Source: a bacterium ADurb.Bin157 (GTDB lineage: Bacteria > Muiribacteriota > Ozemobacteria > Ozemobacterales > Ozemobacteraceae). Taken from it: a stretch of DNA of 64,000 nucleotides. Positions 1 through 8,396 of the stretch are shown here, one piece after another (the stretch's first letter is position 1; each line of letters starts with the position of its first letter). The stretch spans positions 35,044-99,043 of the forward strand of contig MWDD01000005.1 of assembly GCA_002070375.1 (NCBI GenBank), given 5' to 3'. The translations under genes and the position numbers were made by a program. Under the pieces are notes generated by a model. That model searched no databases and was not told where the DNA came from. It saw nothing but the letters and a program-made list of their open reading frames with translations.

Positions 1-1
1 A

Positions 2-286
2 AAAGTTGGAACCTACCTTACCAAACGTTTGAATTTCAGACTAACCGAAGATGAAAAGAACAAAGCAGTCGAAAACATGAAAATCGACCCCAAAGAAGTT
101 GCCGGCTTTAAAGTTAAAAAAGTAATCAGGGTTGACGGCACAAAGTGTATCTTAGAAAATGACTCTTGGGTATTGGTAAGATTCTCAGGCACCGAACCGG
201 TAGTAAGGTTTTATGCCGAAGCTAAGACTCCCGAAGTATTAAAAACCCTTTGCGATAAAGGTGAAGCTTTTGTAAAAGGCAGTTAA
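2..286 (+). CDS. Phosphohexomutase (phosphoglucomutase/phosphomannomutase family), C-terminal fragment
   Basis: The 5' end lies outside the window; the reading frame is open from base 2, so only about the last 95 residues are seen. They contain the C-terminal phosphate-binding signature of the alpha-D-phosphohexomutases, RFSGTEPVVRFYAEA, which closes over the phosphosugar in domain 4. The family moves phosphate between C1 and C6 of glucose, mannose or glucosamine phosphates in the cytoplasm and feeds cell-wall, lipopolysaccharide or glycogen synthesis. The visible part does not tell PGM from PMM or GlmM. The gene ends at a strong bidirectional terminator shared with the convergent ybaB gene. 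Confidence 0.88.
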   Translation, partial: KVGTYLTKRLNFRLTEDEKNKAVENMKIDPKEVAGFKVKKVIRVDGTKCILENDSWVLVRFSGTEPVVRFYAEAKTPEVLKTLCDKGEAFVKGS

Positions 287-300
287 ACGATTTTACTGAC

Positions 301-331
301 AAAAAAAACTCCCGATATGGGAGTTTTTTTT
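301..331. terminator. Bidirectional intrinsic terminator
   Basis: ACTCCC and GGGAGT pair around a GATAT loop, with a run of eight A before and eight T after, so the hairpin can end transcription from both sides. It lies between the convergent phosphohexomutase and ybaB genes. Confidence 0.9.
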
Positions 332-354
332 GTTTTCAGACATTTAAAGTTTTA

Positions 355-672
355 TTAAAACATTCCGGGAATATTCATTCCGCCTGTGATACCGGACATT
401 TCGCCCTGAACCATTTCTTTTGATTTAGTCAAGCCGGTATTTACAGCTGTTAAAATTAAGTCTTGCAATGTTGAGATATCTTCGGGATCAACTACTTCCT
501 TATCTATTTCGATACTCACCATTTCTTGAGAACCGTTAAAAACAACCTTAACAACACCACCGCCAACAGTTGCTTCAACAGTTTTGTCTTTCAGTTCGTC
601 TTGAGCTTGCTGTATTTTCTTTTGCATTTGCTGAGCTTGACGCATAAGAGCTTGCATATTTATTCCGGCCAT
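355..672 (-). CDS. ybaB: YbaB/EbfC family nucleoid-associated protein
   Basis: This 105-residue protein has the usual YbaB length and pattern: a Met/Gln-rich N-terminal helix (MRQAQQMQKKIQQAQDEL), then the EATVGGGVVKVVFNG strand region, a central strand with IDKEVVDPED, and a Gly/Met-rich tail. YbaB forms dimers that bind DNA without strong sequence preference and help shape the nucleoid. It often sits next to dnaX and recR, but here it lies 48 bases downstream of mraY and is probably the last gene of that operon. An AAAGGAG ribosome binding site 5 to 6 bases upstream supports the ATG. Confidence 0.92.
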   Translation of the reverse strand: MAGINMQALMRQAQQMQKKIQQAQDELKDKTVEATVGGGVVKVVFNGSQEMVSIEIDKEVVDPEDISTLQDLILTAVNTGLTKSKEMVQGEMSGITGGMNIPGMF

Positions 673-720
673 TTAAATCTCCTTTAAAAATATTAGACAA
701 TGAATATATCAGTAATTAAA

Positions 721-1812
721 TCATATTGCAACAAGTCGGGCAGCGAAAAGAGTTAAGCCTATAAGAGCAAGCATCATTCCCACTATCCAGAATCTGATTA
801 CAACTTTTTCTTCCGCCCATCCGCACAATTCAAAATGATGGTGAATCGGACTCATTTTGAATATTCTTTTACCTTTTGTAATTTTAAAGTAGCTAACCTG
901 TAAAATAACAGATAATGCTTCCAGCACAAAAATGCCTCCCACGATTGCTAAGAATATTTCGGTTTTAGTGCATAAAGCAATCGAGCCAATTGTGCCACCC
1001 AGAGCCAAGGAACCTGTGTCTCCCATAAAAACAGCTGCAGGATGGGAATTATGCCACAAAAAGCCTATGCAACCTCCGACAATAGAAGCGCACATAATGC
1101 ACAACTCACCGACTCCCGGAATATAAGCAACTCCCAAGTGTCTGGCAAAAATCATATGTCCGCAAACGTAACAAAAAAACAAAAAAGGCACTGTTGCAAC
1201 TGTCATAGTTCCTGCTGCAAGACCGTCAAGACCGTCAGTTAAATTTACCGCATTAGTTGTTCCTACAATAACCGCTACCGCAAAAAGAATATAGACCCAA
1301 CCCAAGTCCAAAGACCCAAAGACAGGAACCTGCGTTGAGGTTGGCATAAGTGGAATCGAGTTAAGTTCACCCGGCAAATTAAGTTCAAATCTGAGTCCGG
1401 GGTAATGCTTAATGGCAAAGGCAGCTGCCAAAGCCACAACAATTTGTCCAACCATTTTTTGTGTTGCCGTAAGACCTAATGATCTTGCTTTAACAACTTT
1501 TGTCACATCGTCAAAAAAACCAATCAACCCCATTCCGGCCGTTACAAGCAAAGAAATTGTCACATAGGGGTTTAGTTTTGCCCACAAAATGGTTGTTACG
1601 ACCAACGGGATCAAGATAATTATTCCGCCCATTGTAGGAACACCGATTTTTTTAAGGTGCTCTTTAACCCCTTCTTCTCTGACTGTTTGGCCAATTTGTC
1701 TTGTCTTCAAATTAAAAATGACTCTCGGCGCAATAATCATTGCCAATAAAAAAGAAGTCACAACAGAAAAAATAATTCTGATAGATAGCGGTTCAAACAC
1801 TGAACTAAACAA
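721..1812 (-). CDS. mraY: Phospho-N-acetylmuramoyl-pentapeptide transferase MraY
   Basis: MraY moves phospho-MurNAc-pentapeptide from UDP to undecaprenyl phosphate in the inner membrane, making lipid I. The 363-residue protein has the normal family length and about ten membrane segments. Diagnostic motifs are present: GFFDDVTKV early, NAVNLTDGLDGLAAG (catalytic Asp region) in the middle, FMGDTGSLALGG, and HHHFELCGW near the C-terminus. It follows murF by 36 bases in the order murE-murF-mraY, as expected for a dcw cluster. No murD, ftsW or murG follows; ybaB comes instead, so the usual downstream half of the cluster is elsewhere. Confidence 0.97.
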   Translation of the reverse strand: MFSSVFEPLSIRIIFSVVTSFLLAMIIAPRVIFNLKTRQIGQTVREEGVKEHLKKIGVPTMGGIIILIPLVVTTILWAKLNPYVTISLLVTAGMGLIGFFDDVTKVVKARSLGLTATQKMVGQIVVALAAAFAIKHYPGLRFELNLPGELNSIPLMPTSTQVPVFGSLDLGWVYILFAVAVIVGTTNAVNLTDGLDGLAAGTMTVATVPFLFFCYVCGHMIFARHLGVAYIPGVGELCIMCASIVGGCIGFLWHNSHPAAVFMGDTGSLALGGTIGSIALCTKTEIFLAIVGGIFVLEALSVILQVSYFKITKGKRIFKMSPIHHHFELCGWAEEKVVIRFWIVGMMLALIGLTLFAARLVAI

Positions 1813-1848
1813 TGTCGGCCTCCTGTTTATGAAACTGCTGTATCTTTA

Positions 1849-3255
1849 TTAGTGCAGATTCTTGCCCAAGTCAGGCCAAATTTTTTGCACAATATTTTCA
1901 AAGTGCATTCCTCGGCTTGCTTTGAAAAGAACGGTCGAGCCTTTTTGCAGTTTTCCTCTTAATAACTCGGCCGTTTCGGTCTCAGAATTTAGCTTTATTG
2001 CGCGATTAGCGGGCATACCATTATTAAGAGCTTCCGCAACGGTATATTTAACATCGTCTCCCAGACATAACAAGTAATCTAATGAAGCGTCAGAAGCCTG
2101 TTTTCCTAAGATTCTGTGATATTCTTCAGAAACTTCTCCAAGCTCGCGCATATCGCCGATAACGGCAATTTTCAAATTTGAATCACAGTCTGACAAATAT
2201 CTTAATGCTTCTTTCATTGAAGCCGGATTAGCATTATAACAATCTAATATTATTGTTACACCGTCTTTGATTATCTTTTCCATTCTTGCGCTTACAGGGG
2301 CGTAAGATTCTAATCGTTTAATAAATTTTTCAATTTTTTGAGGGGCCAAGCTTGAGCACAATGCAAGTGCGGCAACAGCATTAAATGCATTATGGCGACC
2401 CGGAACGTTTAACAAACATTTATATTTGTCAGTCTTCCAAGAAACACAAAATTTTGTGTTGTCAGCAGAAGAAATAATATCAGTTATCTTGAATTCAGAG
2501 GAATTTGATTCGCCAAAAGAAACAAGCTTACATTTTTTACCGGCTTGCTCAAAAATGTGTGTAAATTCTGTATCTGAAGGAAATACAGCAATGTTTCCGA
2601 TTGTATTCAAACCTTCGATGATTTCAGATTTAGCTCTCGCAATATTTTCGAGAGTTCCCAGAATACCGATGTGAGCGGGGCCGACATTACTTATTACTGC
2701 GGCATCGGGGTTGGCAATTTTACAAAGCTCTGTTATTTCATTTCTGTGGTTCATACCCATTTCAATTATCGCATAATCGCTTTTTGGGTTTGTTTCAAGC
2801 AATGTAAGAGGCAGACCTATGTGATTGTTAAAATTACCCTTTGTCATGCTGCACAGGCTGTCATCAGATAGCAAATGATAAATCATTGATCTGGTGGTTG
2901 TTTTTCCGTTGCTTCCTGTAACACCAATAAAAACAGTGTTTTTTAAAGAATTTCTGTAATAATTAGCGGCTTTTTGCAAAGCAGTTACAGTGTCTTCAAC
3001 TAAAATCACCGAAACATCGCCTTTTTCACAGTTAAAAGATAATTCAGAAACTAACAAGGCACCGGCCCCGGCCTCTGCCGCAGACTCACAAAACTTATGA
3101 CCGTTATGGTTTTCACCTTTTATGGCTATATACATGCAATCCGGAGTTATTTTTCTGCTGTCTATAGAAAACCCTGATATGTTTTTACCGTTATCTTTGA
3201 TTATTTTACCAGAAACTGCATCGGCAAACTCTTTTATCTGCCAAGTTTTAATCAT
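1849..3255 (-). CDS. murF: UDP-N-acetylmuramoyl-tripeptide--D-alanyl-D-alanine ligase MurF
   Basis: MurF adds D-Ala-D-Ala to UDP-MurNAc-tripeptide in the cytoplasm, using ATP. The 468-residue protein shows the Mur ligase order: an N-terminal substrate-binding domain (SGFSIDSRKI), a central ATPase domain with the P-loop GVTGSNGKTTT near residue 111 and ISNVGPAHIGILGT, and a C-terminal domain with LDCYNANPASMKEAL, which is typical of MurF. The start overlaps the end of murE by 8 bases, so the two are translationally coupled. Confidence 0.96.
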   Translation of the reverse strand: MIKTWQIKEFADAVSGKIIKDNGKNISGFSIDSRKITPDCMYIAIKGENHNGHKFCESAAEAGAGALLVSELSFNCEKGDVSVILVEDTVTALQKAANYYRNSLKNTVFIGVTGSNGKTTTRSMIYHLLSDDSLCSMTKGNFNNHIGLPLTLLETNPKSDYAIIEMGMNHRNEITELCKIANPDAAVISNVGPAHIGILGTLENIARAKSEIIEGLNTIGNIAVFPSDTEFTHIFEQAGKKCKLVSFGESNSSEFKITDIISSADNTKFCVSWKTDKYKCLLNVPGRHNAFNAVAALALCSSLAPQKIEKFIKRLESYAPVSARMEKIIKDGVTIILDCYNANPASMKEALRYLSDCDSNLKIAVIGDMRELGEVSEEYHRILGKQASDASLDYLLCLGDDVKYTVAEALNNGMPANRAIKLNSETETAELLRGKLQKGSTVLFKASRGMHFENIVQKIWPDLGKNLH

Positions 3256-4732
3256 GTTCAGTCACCTTAAAAAAACTCAGCGCTATTTCTCTGTCATCAA
3301 AAGGCACAGTCCTGTCGGAAAAATACTGCCCTGTTTCGTGCCCTTTTCCGGCTATTACTACTGTGTCTCCGGCCTTAGCAAGCTTTAAAGCAGTGTTTAT
3401 GGCAACTTTTCTGTCCGCATCATTAATTACGGTCTTTTGCGTATTATCATCAGAAATTCCGGATAAAATCTGCTTAATAATTTCATCCGGGTCTTCATTT
3501 CTGGGGTTATCGCTTGTTACAACAACGACATCAGAGTAATCATATGCCACTTTTCCCATTATCGGGCGTTTTTCTCTTGAACGATTTCCGCCACACCCAA
3601 AAACAGTAATCATTTTATTTTTGGTAATTTCTTTCATTGCTGTCAATACATTTTTGAGAGCATCGGGGCTGTGAGCATAATCAACCACAACATTTATACC
3701 GGAACTGTTAGGGATAGTCTCAAGTCTTCCGGGAACGTTTTTCAATGCCAAAATTCCGGCGCTTATATATTCGTTATTAACTCCTGCCTCAGTGCACATT
3801 GCCGCTGCCATCAACGCATTAAAAACGTTATATTCGCCGGGAATATTCAGATGACATTGATTCTTTTCTCTATTTCGGGTGCAAATTTGAAAATCGCTTC
3901 CAATACCGCTCATTCTCAAGTTTTCGCAATAATAATCAGCATCATGATTATGGACAGAAACGGTTTTAGTTTTAAGACCGGCTTCTTTACATTCCTTTGC
4001 CATTCTGATTCCGTAGTCACAGTCTATACCAATGATACAAGGCTTATTTAATGATTCAATTTCTGTAAAAAACTTTTTTTTAGTATTGAAATAGTCTTCC
4101 ATGTCCGGATGAAACTCTGTATGCTCTAAAGATAAATTGGTAAAAGCGGCAACAGCAAAATTTAGGTTTTTTACACGCCAGTTTTTTAAGCCATGAGAAC
4201 TAACTTCTATAACGCCGTTTTTTATTCCGTTATATAAACATTTTTGGCTCATTTCTTGGATTGATGCAGATTCCGGGGTTGTATTAACTGCAGCAACTTT
4301 TTCAATCTCTAAGTCGTATTCTATTGTCCCTATTCTAAAAGCACTTCCATATGCCTGTCTGAGAATACTTTGAACCAGATAAGTAATAGTGGTTTTTCCT
4401 TTTGTACCGGTTATTCCAAAGAGTTTCAAAGATTTGGTCGGATTATCATAAAACAATGCCGCTGTTTCAGACAATGCCTTTCTTGCATCCGAAACCTTTA
4501 CAATAGAAACTTCGATATTTTTTCTTATGCCTTCGAGCATTATTGCGGCAGCGCCTCTTTCGAGCGCATCAAAAATAAAAGTGCAGCCATCTATGTGTTG
4601 ACCGGGCAAAGCGACAAAAAGATTGCCTTTTTTCACTTTTCTGGAATCGTATGCTATTCCGGTAATTTCAATATCAAGAGGGCCTCCTGTCGATTCGACA
4701 TTAGAGGGCAATATACTGCGCAAAGTTTTCAT
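3248..4732 (-). CDS. murE: UDP-N-acetylmuramoyl-L-alanyl-D-glutamate--2,6-diaminopimelate ligase MurE
   Basis: MurE adds the third stem-peptide residue to UDP-MurNAc-L-Ala-D-Glu. The protein has 494 residues, with P-loop GITGTKGKTT, the central SSHGLKNWRV and NLSLEHTEFH motifs (ligand-binding His and Glu), and the C-terminal motif TSDNPRNEDP. DNPR is the signature of enzymes that select meso-diaminopimelate, as opposed to lysine, so the organism probably has DAP-type peptidoglycan. In most dcw clusters murE directly follows ftsI. Here ftsI is about 8.7 kb upstream, beyond a sugar-transport operon. A weak promoter-like site precedes the gene. Confidence 0.96.
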   Translation of the reverse strand: MKTLRSILPSNVESTGGPLDIEITGIAYDSRKVKKGNLFVALPGQHIDGCTFIFDALERGAAAIMLEGIRKNIEVSIVKVSDARKALSETAALFYDNPTKSLKLFGITGTKGKTTITYLVQSILRQAYGSAFRIGTIEYDLEIEKVAAVNTTPESASIQEMSQKCLYNGIKNGVIEVSSHGLKNWRVKNLNFAVAAFTNLSLEHTEFHPDMEDYFNTKKKFFTEIESLNKPCIIGIDCDYGIRMAKECKEAGLKTKTVSVHNHDADYYCENLRMSGIGSDFQICTRNREKNQCHLNIPGEYNVFNALMAAAMCTEAGVNNEYISAGILALKNVPGRLETIPNSSGINVVVDYAHSPDALKNVLTAMKEITKNKMITVFGCGGNRSREKRPIMGKVAYDYSDVVVVTSDNPRNEDPDEIIKQILSGISDDNTQKTVINDADRKVAINTALKLAKAGDTVVIAGKGHETGQYFSDRTVPFDDREIALSFFKVTEHD

Positions 4733-4773
4733 ATATATAATACTCCGAAGAAAGGCAAAATAATCAGTAATGA

Positions 4774-4802
4774 ATTGTATCAGTTTTTTGATTTCAAATA
4801 AA
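4774..4802 (-). promoter_or_regulatory. Candidate promoter for murE-murF-mraY-ybaB
   Basis: On the minus strand an extended -10 (TGA followed by TACAAT) lies 17 bases after a poor -35 (TTTATT). It sits in the 74-base gap between ptsI and murE. The weak -35 makes this tentative, but no terminator is seen after ptsI, so murE could also be read from the PTS operon. Confidence 0.35.
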
Positions 4803-4806
4803 GATA

Positions 4807-6534
4807 TTATGACAGAAACTTATGCTTAATTATTTCTCTGACATCAGAATCTGATACATCGCCAAGATGCGTATCTATAATTTTTGTTACTTCTTTTCTG
4901 TTTAATTTGGGTATAATGGACATAATTCTGTCAATGGCGGCAGGTCTCATTGAAAAATCTTCGATACCGATTCCCAATAATGCAATAAAACCAACAGGGT
5001 CAGCAGCCATTTCACCACATATTCCTACTTTTATTCCCAATTTATTGGCCTTTTTTACTGTTTTATAAAGCATTCTTAAGAAAGCGGAACTCATATGATC
5101 CACAAGTCCTGCAAGTTTTTCATTTGTTCTGTCAATTGCATAAAAGAACTGCAATAAGTCGTTAGTTCCTATACTTATATATTTGGTATATGCAGCAATT
5201 TCATCTAAAATAAAACATGCCGAAGGCACTTCAAGCATTATTCCCCATTCGGGTATTATTTTAGGTTTCAACTCAGAGATTACTCTGTCATAGAGATCTT
5301 TTATTGCTGCCAGCTCAGACGGAACAGAAACCATAGGGAAAATTATAATGCAGTTTCCAAACTGCGCGGCCTTAATCATAGCTCTAAGCTGTGGCTCTAA
5401 TATGTCCGGTCTTGATAAAGAAAATCTAACAGACCTAAAACCCATTGCAGGGTTTTCTTCGGTTCCGAGTGGCAAATAGCGCAATGGTTTGTCTGAACCT
5501 ATATCAATTGTTCGCAAAACAGTTAATTCAGATGCGGCAGAAACTACCTTCGAATAGACATCACACTGAAATTTTTCCGACGGCACATCCATGCTTTCCA
5601 TGAAAACAAACTCGCTTCTAAAAAGCCCAATTCTTTTAATATTAAGCTTTTCAAGAAAACACAATTCTTCAGTTCTGGCTATGTTTGCCGCAATATTCAA
5701 CTTAAAACCGTCGGCAGTAATATCTGATTTTAAGCTTTCAGAAAAATCTTCTTTTAATTCTTCATTCAAATCACTTATTTCAGATTCTTTTGGGTTTAAA
5801 ATCAACTTACAAGATTCTCTGGTATCAAGAAGAACAAGATCACCGGTATGAACTCCGAGAGAGAAATTAACTAATCCGAATATTGACGGTATTCCCAGGG
5901 CACCGGCCAATATTGCAACATGCGAAGTTGCTCCGCCCGTATCCAGGCAGACGCCTTTTAGGTTTCCTCTTGCAAAATCAAGAATTTCACTGGGAGTAAC
6001 TTCTTGTGCAACCAGCACGTAAGGCTCGTCACCAATTTCGGTAGCGGGCCCTTCTAACCCCATGAGGTGTCTGAGTAATCTGTCTCCGACATCTTTTATG
6101 TCTATGGCTCTTTCACGCAAATATGGATCTTCTATTGCGGAAAAAACACTCTGCAGCTTGTCAACTATATCTCTTACAATACTTTCGACATTGACTTTTT
6201 CCTCTTTGAGGCGCTTTATCATGCGAGGTTTAAATTGTGGGTCTTCAAGCATAAGCAAGTGTGAATCAAAAATAGCGGCATATTGTTCTCCATGTCTTTG
6301 TTTCGCCACTTCTCTAAAATTCTGAATATCCGCTGCAGTCATTTTGATAGCAGTTTCAAGACGCTCTATTTCGGCGTTAACTTGATCATCGGCGAGAGGA
6401 GTCTGCTTAACTTCTATTCTTTTCCTAAATACATAGCTTCTTGCTACACATGCGCCGTGAGAACCAACAATTCCCTGCATTACAACAGAGTGTTTTTGCG
6501 CAGAATCAGTCATTTCATGCAAGCTCCTCGCCAA
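4807..6534 (-). CDS. ptsI: PTS enzyme I (phosphoenolpyruvate-protein phosphotransferase)
   Basis: Enzyme I takes phosphate from PEP onto a histidine and passes it to HPr in the cytoplasm. The 575-residue protein has the normal length and order: an N-terminal HPr-binding helical domain, the phospho-histidine loop GGATSHVAILAGALGIPS (His205), and a C-terminal PEP-binding barrel with FRSEFVFM, IDIGSDKPLRY, the magnesium/PEP motif IGTNDLLQFFYAIDR and the GICGEMAADP loop with the catalytic Cys. It overlaps the end of ptsH by 20 bases and is the last gene of the sugar operon, so general and sugar-specific PTS parts are made together. Confidence 0.97.
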   Translation of the reverse strand: MARSLHEMTDSAQKHSVVMQGIVGSHGACVARSYVFRKRIEVKQTPLADDQVNAEIERLETAIKMTAADIQNFREVAKQRHGEQYAAIFDSHLLMLEDPQFKPRMIKRLKEEKVNVESIVRDIVDKLQSVFSAIEDPYLRERAIDIKDVGDRLLRHLMGLEGPATEIGDEPYVLVAQEVTPSEILDFARGNLKGVCLDTGGATSHVAILAGALGIPSIFGLVNFSLGVHTGDLVLLDTRESCKLILNPKESEISDLNEELKEDFSESLKSDITADGFKLNIAANIARTEELCFLEKLNIKRIGLFRSEFVFMESMDVPSEKFQCDVYSKVVSAASELTVLRTIDIGSDKPLRYLPLGTEENPAMGFRSVRFSLSRPDILEPQLRAMIKAAQFGNCIIIFPMVSVPSELAAIKDLYDRVISELKPKIIPEWGIMLEVPSACFILDEIAAYTKYISIGTNDLLQFFYAIDRTNEKLAGLVDHMSSAFLRMLYKTVKKANKLGIKVGICGEMAADPVGFIALLGIGIEDFSMRPAAIDRIMSIIPKLNRKEVTKIIDTHLGDVSDSDVREIIKHKFLS

Positions 6535-6787
6535 AACCGCTCTCGATTAGTTCAGAGATAGACTGAACGGCGTCGGATTCATCCTCACCGTCTGCCGTGA
6601 CTACAATTTTTTGCCCCGGCCCGGCAGCAAGCATCATAACCCCCAAAATGCTTTTGGCATTTATTTCAGTATCTTCTTTTATCAGCTGAATTTCTGACTG
6701 ATACTTACTTGCCATTTTGACCACCAGAGAGGCAGGACGCGCGTGAAGGCCCAATTTGTTTTTAATTTCAACTTCTTTTCTTTTCAT
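6515..6787 (-). CDS. ptsH: PTS phosphocarrier protein HPr
   Basis: HPr carries phosphate from enzyme I to the EIIA domain. The 90-residue protein has the active-site motif NKLGLHARPAS with His15 and the regulatory stretch AKSILGVMML with Ser46. Ser46 is the residue that HPr kinase/phosphorylase modifies in bacteria with Gram-positive-style catabolite control, so such a kinase may exist elsewhere in this genome; none is in the window. It lies 10 bases after EIID and overlaps ptsI. Confidence 0.96.
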   Translation of the reverse strand: MKRKEVEIKNKLGLHARPASLVVKMASKYQSEIQLIKEDTEINAKSILGVMMLAAGPGQKIVVTADGEDESDAVQSISELIESGFGEELA

Positions 6788-6797
6788 ACCATTTTCC

Positions 6798-7607
6798 TTA
6801 AATCAGGATACCCCAGTGATACAAAACTAGGGCTAATATCATAAGCAGAAAGGATATCAACAAGACATCCACTCGTGCTCGGCAACCTATCATACCAAGA
6901 GCGACAAGCAATGTTGCACCGATTCCTTGTACTACCTTCTCACCAAAGTAAAAAAATTCCATAGGCAAATTAGTCAACAAGAAAGGCGTATGCACGTTAA
7001 CATGATTTGGAATCATGTAAGCCAGCAAAACCAGAGTTCCATATCTAAGATTCTGTCTAATTTGCGGGAACTGAAACTTTTTCAAAGATCTGATAACATG
7101 AGTTCCCTCGACATAACCCCAAAAGATTCCTGCAAACCTGAAATACAAATGAGGTATGTTATACAATATCAGGAAAAACAACGGAGTCAACATATAATTG
7201 CCCGAAGCAAAAATCAGCGATGCAACAGCAACGAATGGCCTCCAACTATCCCAAAAAAGCCCGTCTCCGATAGCAGCGCAAGCTGTCATCAGACCTTCTT
7301 TGGTATCATGAATAACTTCATCACTTATTTCGCCCCTGCTTAAACGCTCTTCGAGGGCTAACACCACTCCCATTACCACAGAAGCAAAATACGGGTTGGT
7401 GTTAAAATATTCAAAATGTCTCATATAAGCATTTTCGCGTGCATTTATGTCATCATAAATTTTGTCCAAGCCCGGCGAAATTGCATATAAAAAGCCCATA
7501 CTCATCATGCCTCTATAATTCCAAGATGCTTGAAGAAAAAAGCTTCTAAAAGCTACTTTAATAAGTGTAGCTTTAGTTAGGGCTCTTTTATTGGGGCTTG
7601 AATTCAT
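6798..7607 (-). CDS. PTS mannose/fructose/sorbose-family EIID component
   Basis: EIID and EIIC form the membrane channel of mannose-family PTS transporters. The 269-residue protein matches EIID in length. It begins with a conserved cytoplasmic region (TLIKVAFRSFFLQASWNYRG, then MGFLYAISPGLDKIY), followed by FEYFNTNPYFASVVMGVVLALEE, GDGLFWDSWRPFVA and C-terminal membrane helices. It overlaps the upstream EIIC gene by 4 bases (ATGA type). The substrate cannot be told from sequence; mannose, fructose, sorbose and hexosamines are all used by this family. Confidence 0.93.
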   Translation of the reverse strand: MNSSPNKRALTKATLIKVAFRSFFLQASWNYRGMMSMGFLYAISPGLDKIYDDINARENAYMRHFEYFNTNPYFASVVMGVVLALEERLSRGEISDEVIHDTKEGLMTACAAIGDGLFWDSWRPFVAVASLIFASGNYMLTPLFFLILYNIPHLYFRFAGIFWGYVEGTHVIRSLKKFQFPQIRQNLRYGTLVLLAYMIPNHVNVHTPFLLTNLPMEFFYFGEKVVQGIGATLLVALGMIGCRARVDVLLISFLLMILALVLYHWGILI

Positions 7608-8395
7608 TTCTTTTTCCTCGGTCGCGTTTTATACATAACTATTAGTGCGGCGCTTATTCCAAGCCAAATTTTAGCGGGCAAAACGGTAAAAAACATAATT
7701 GCCGCTACAAAATACTTAAGTTCAGTTTTTTCTTTTAAACACATACTGGCAAGCACAGCAAACCCGACAGCAGGCAAAAGACCTTGTACAACTATAAAGC
7801 CGCTGCTGTGTTTTAAACTTATCGTCTGAGTAAAATATTTAAGCGGTTCCACACCAAACCAAACGATTAAAAAACAAAAAATGAAGGCTTTTGTAAAAGT
7901 AAAAAACCCGCCCAGAGTATGCCCAAGAGATATGGCCCAAAATTGATTATCTTCAATTTTCTGATTAACCCAGTTATCTACACCGGTATTCAAACGCCTG
8001 ACAAACATGTCTAAACTGCGACCCAGCAAACCTAAGGCCACCGAAAGCAAAAGAGCTACGGTATAACAAACCTCTCTTTCTGAATATGTCTCATAAGAAT
8101 GTCCTGCTATAAAGCCCAATGCTACCGATAAAACAGATGCAAGAGCAGCGTCTGGGGGTACATTCATGCCTAATGGCAATTGTTCTATCCATAAAAGCTG
8201 TAAAATCACCCCAACCATAAGCCCAAGCTTAAGCCCCATTGCCGCTTCTCCGTATAAATTACCAAGAAATAAGCCGGTAAGAGGTGCTGCAACAATTGGC
8301 TGCGAAATCATAAATTGCCAAGTCGCGGTAGAGTCTAAATCAACTATACCGCCTATAAGAGCTATTAGTAATGAAGCTATCAAATGTTCCTGCAT
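7604..8395 (-). CDS. PTS mannose/fructose/sorbose-family EIIC component
   Basis: EIIC is the sugar-translocating membrane subunit of mannose-family PTS transporters. The 263-residue protein has about seven or eight hydrophobic segments and begins with a typical EIIC start, including LDSTATWQFMISQPIVAAPLTG, followed by GLKLGLMVGVILQLLWIEQLPLGMNVPPDA. The start follows the binding-protein stop by about one base, and the end overlaps EIID by 4 bases. It is therefore firmly inside the operon, right after an ABC-type binding protein, which is unusual. Confidence 0.93.
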   Translation of the reverse strand: MQEHLIASLLIALIGGIVDLDSTATWQFMISQPIVAAPLTGLFLGNLYGEAAMGLKLGLMVGVILQLLWIEQLPLGMNVPPDAALASVLSVALGFIAGHSYETYSEREVCYTVALLLSVALGLLGRSLDMFVRRLNTGVDNWVNQKIEDNQFWAISLGHTLGGFFTFTKAFIFCFLIVWFGVEPLKYFTQTISLKHSSGFIVVQGLLPAVGFAVLASMCLKEKTELKYFVAAIMFFTVLPAKIWLGISAALIVMYKTRPRKKK

Positions 8396-8396
8396 T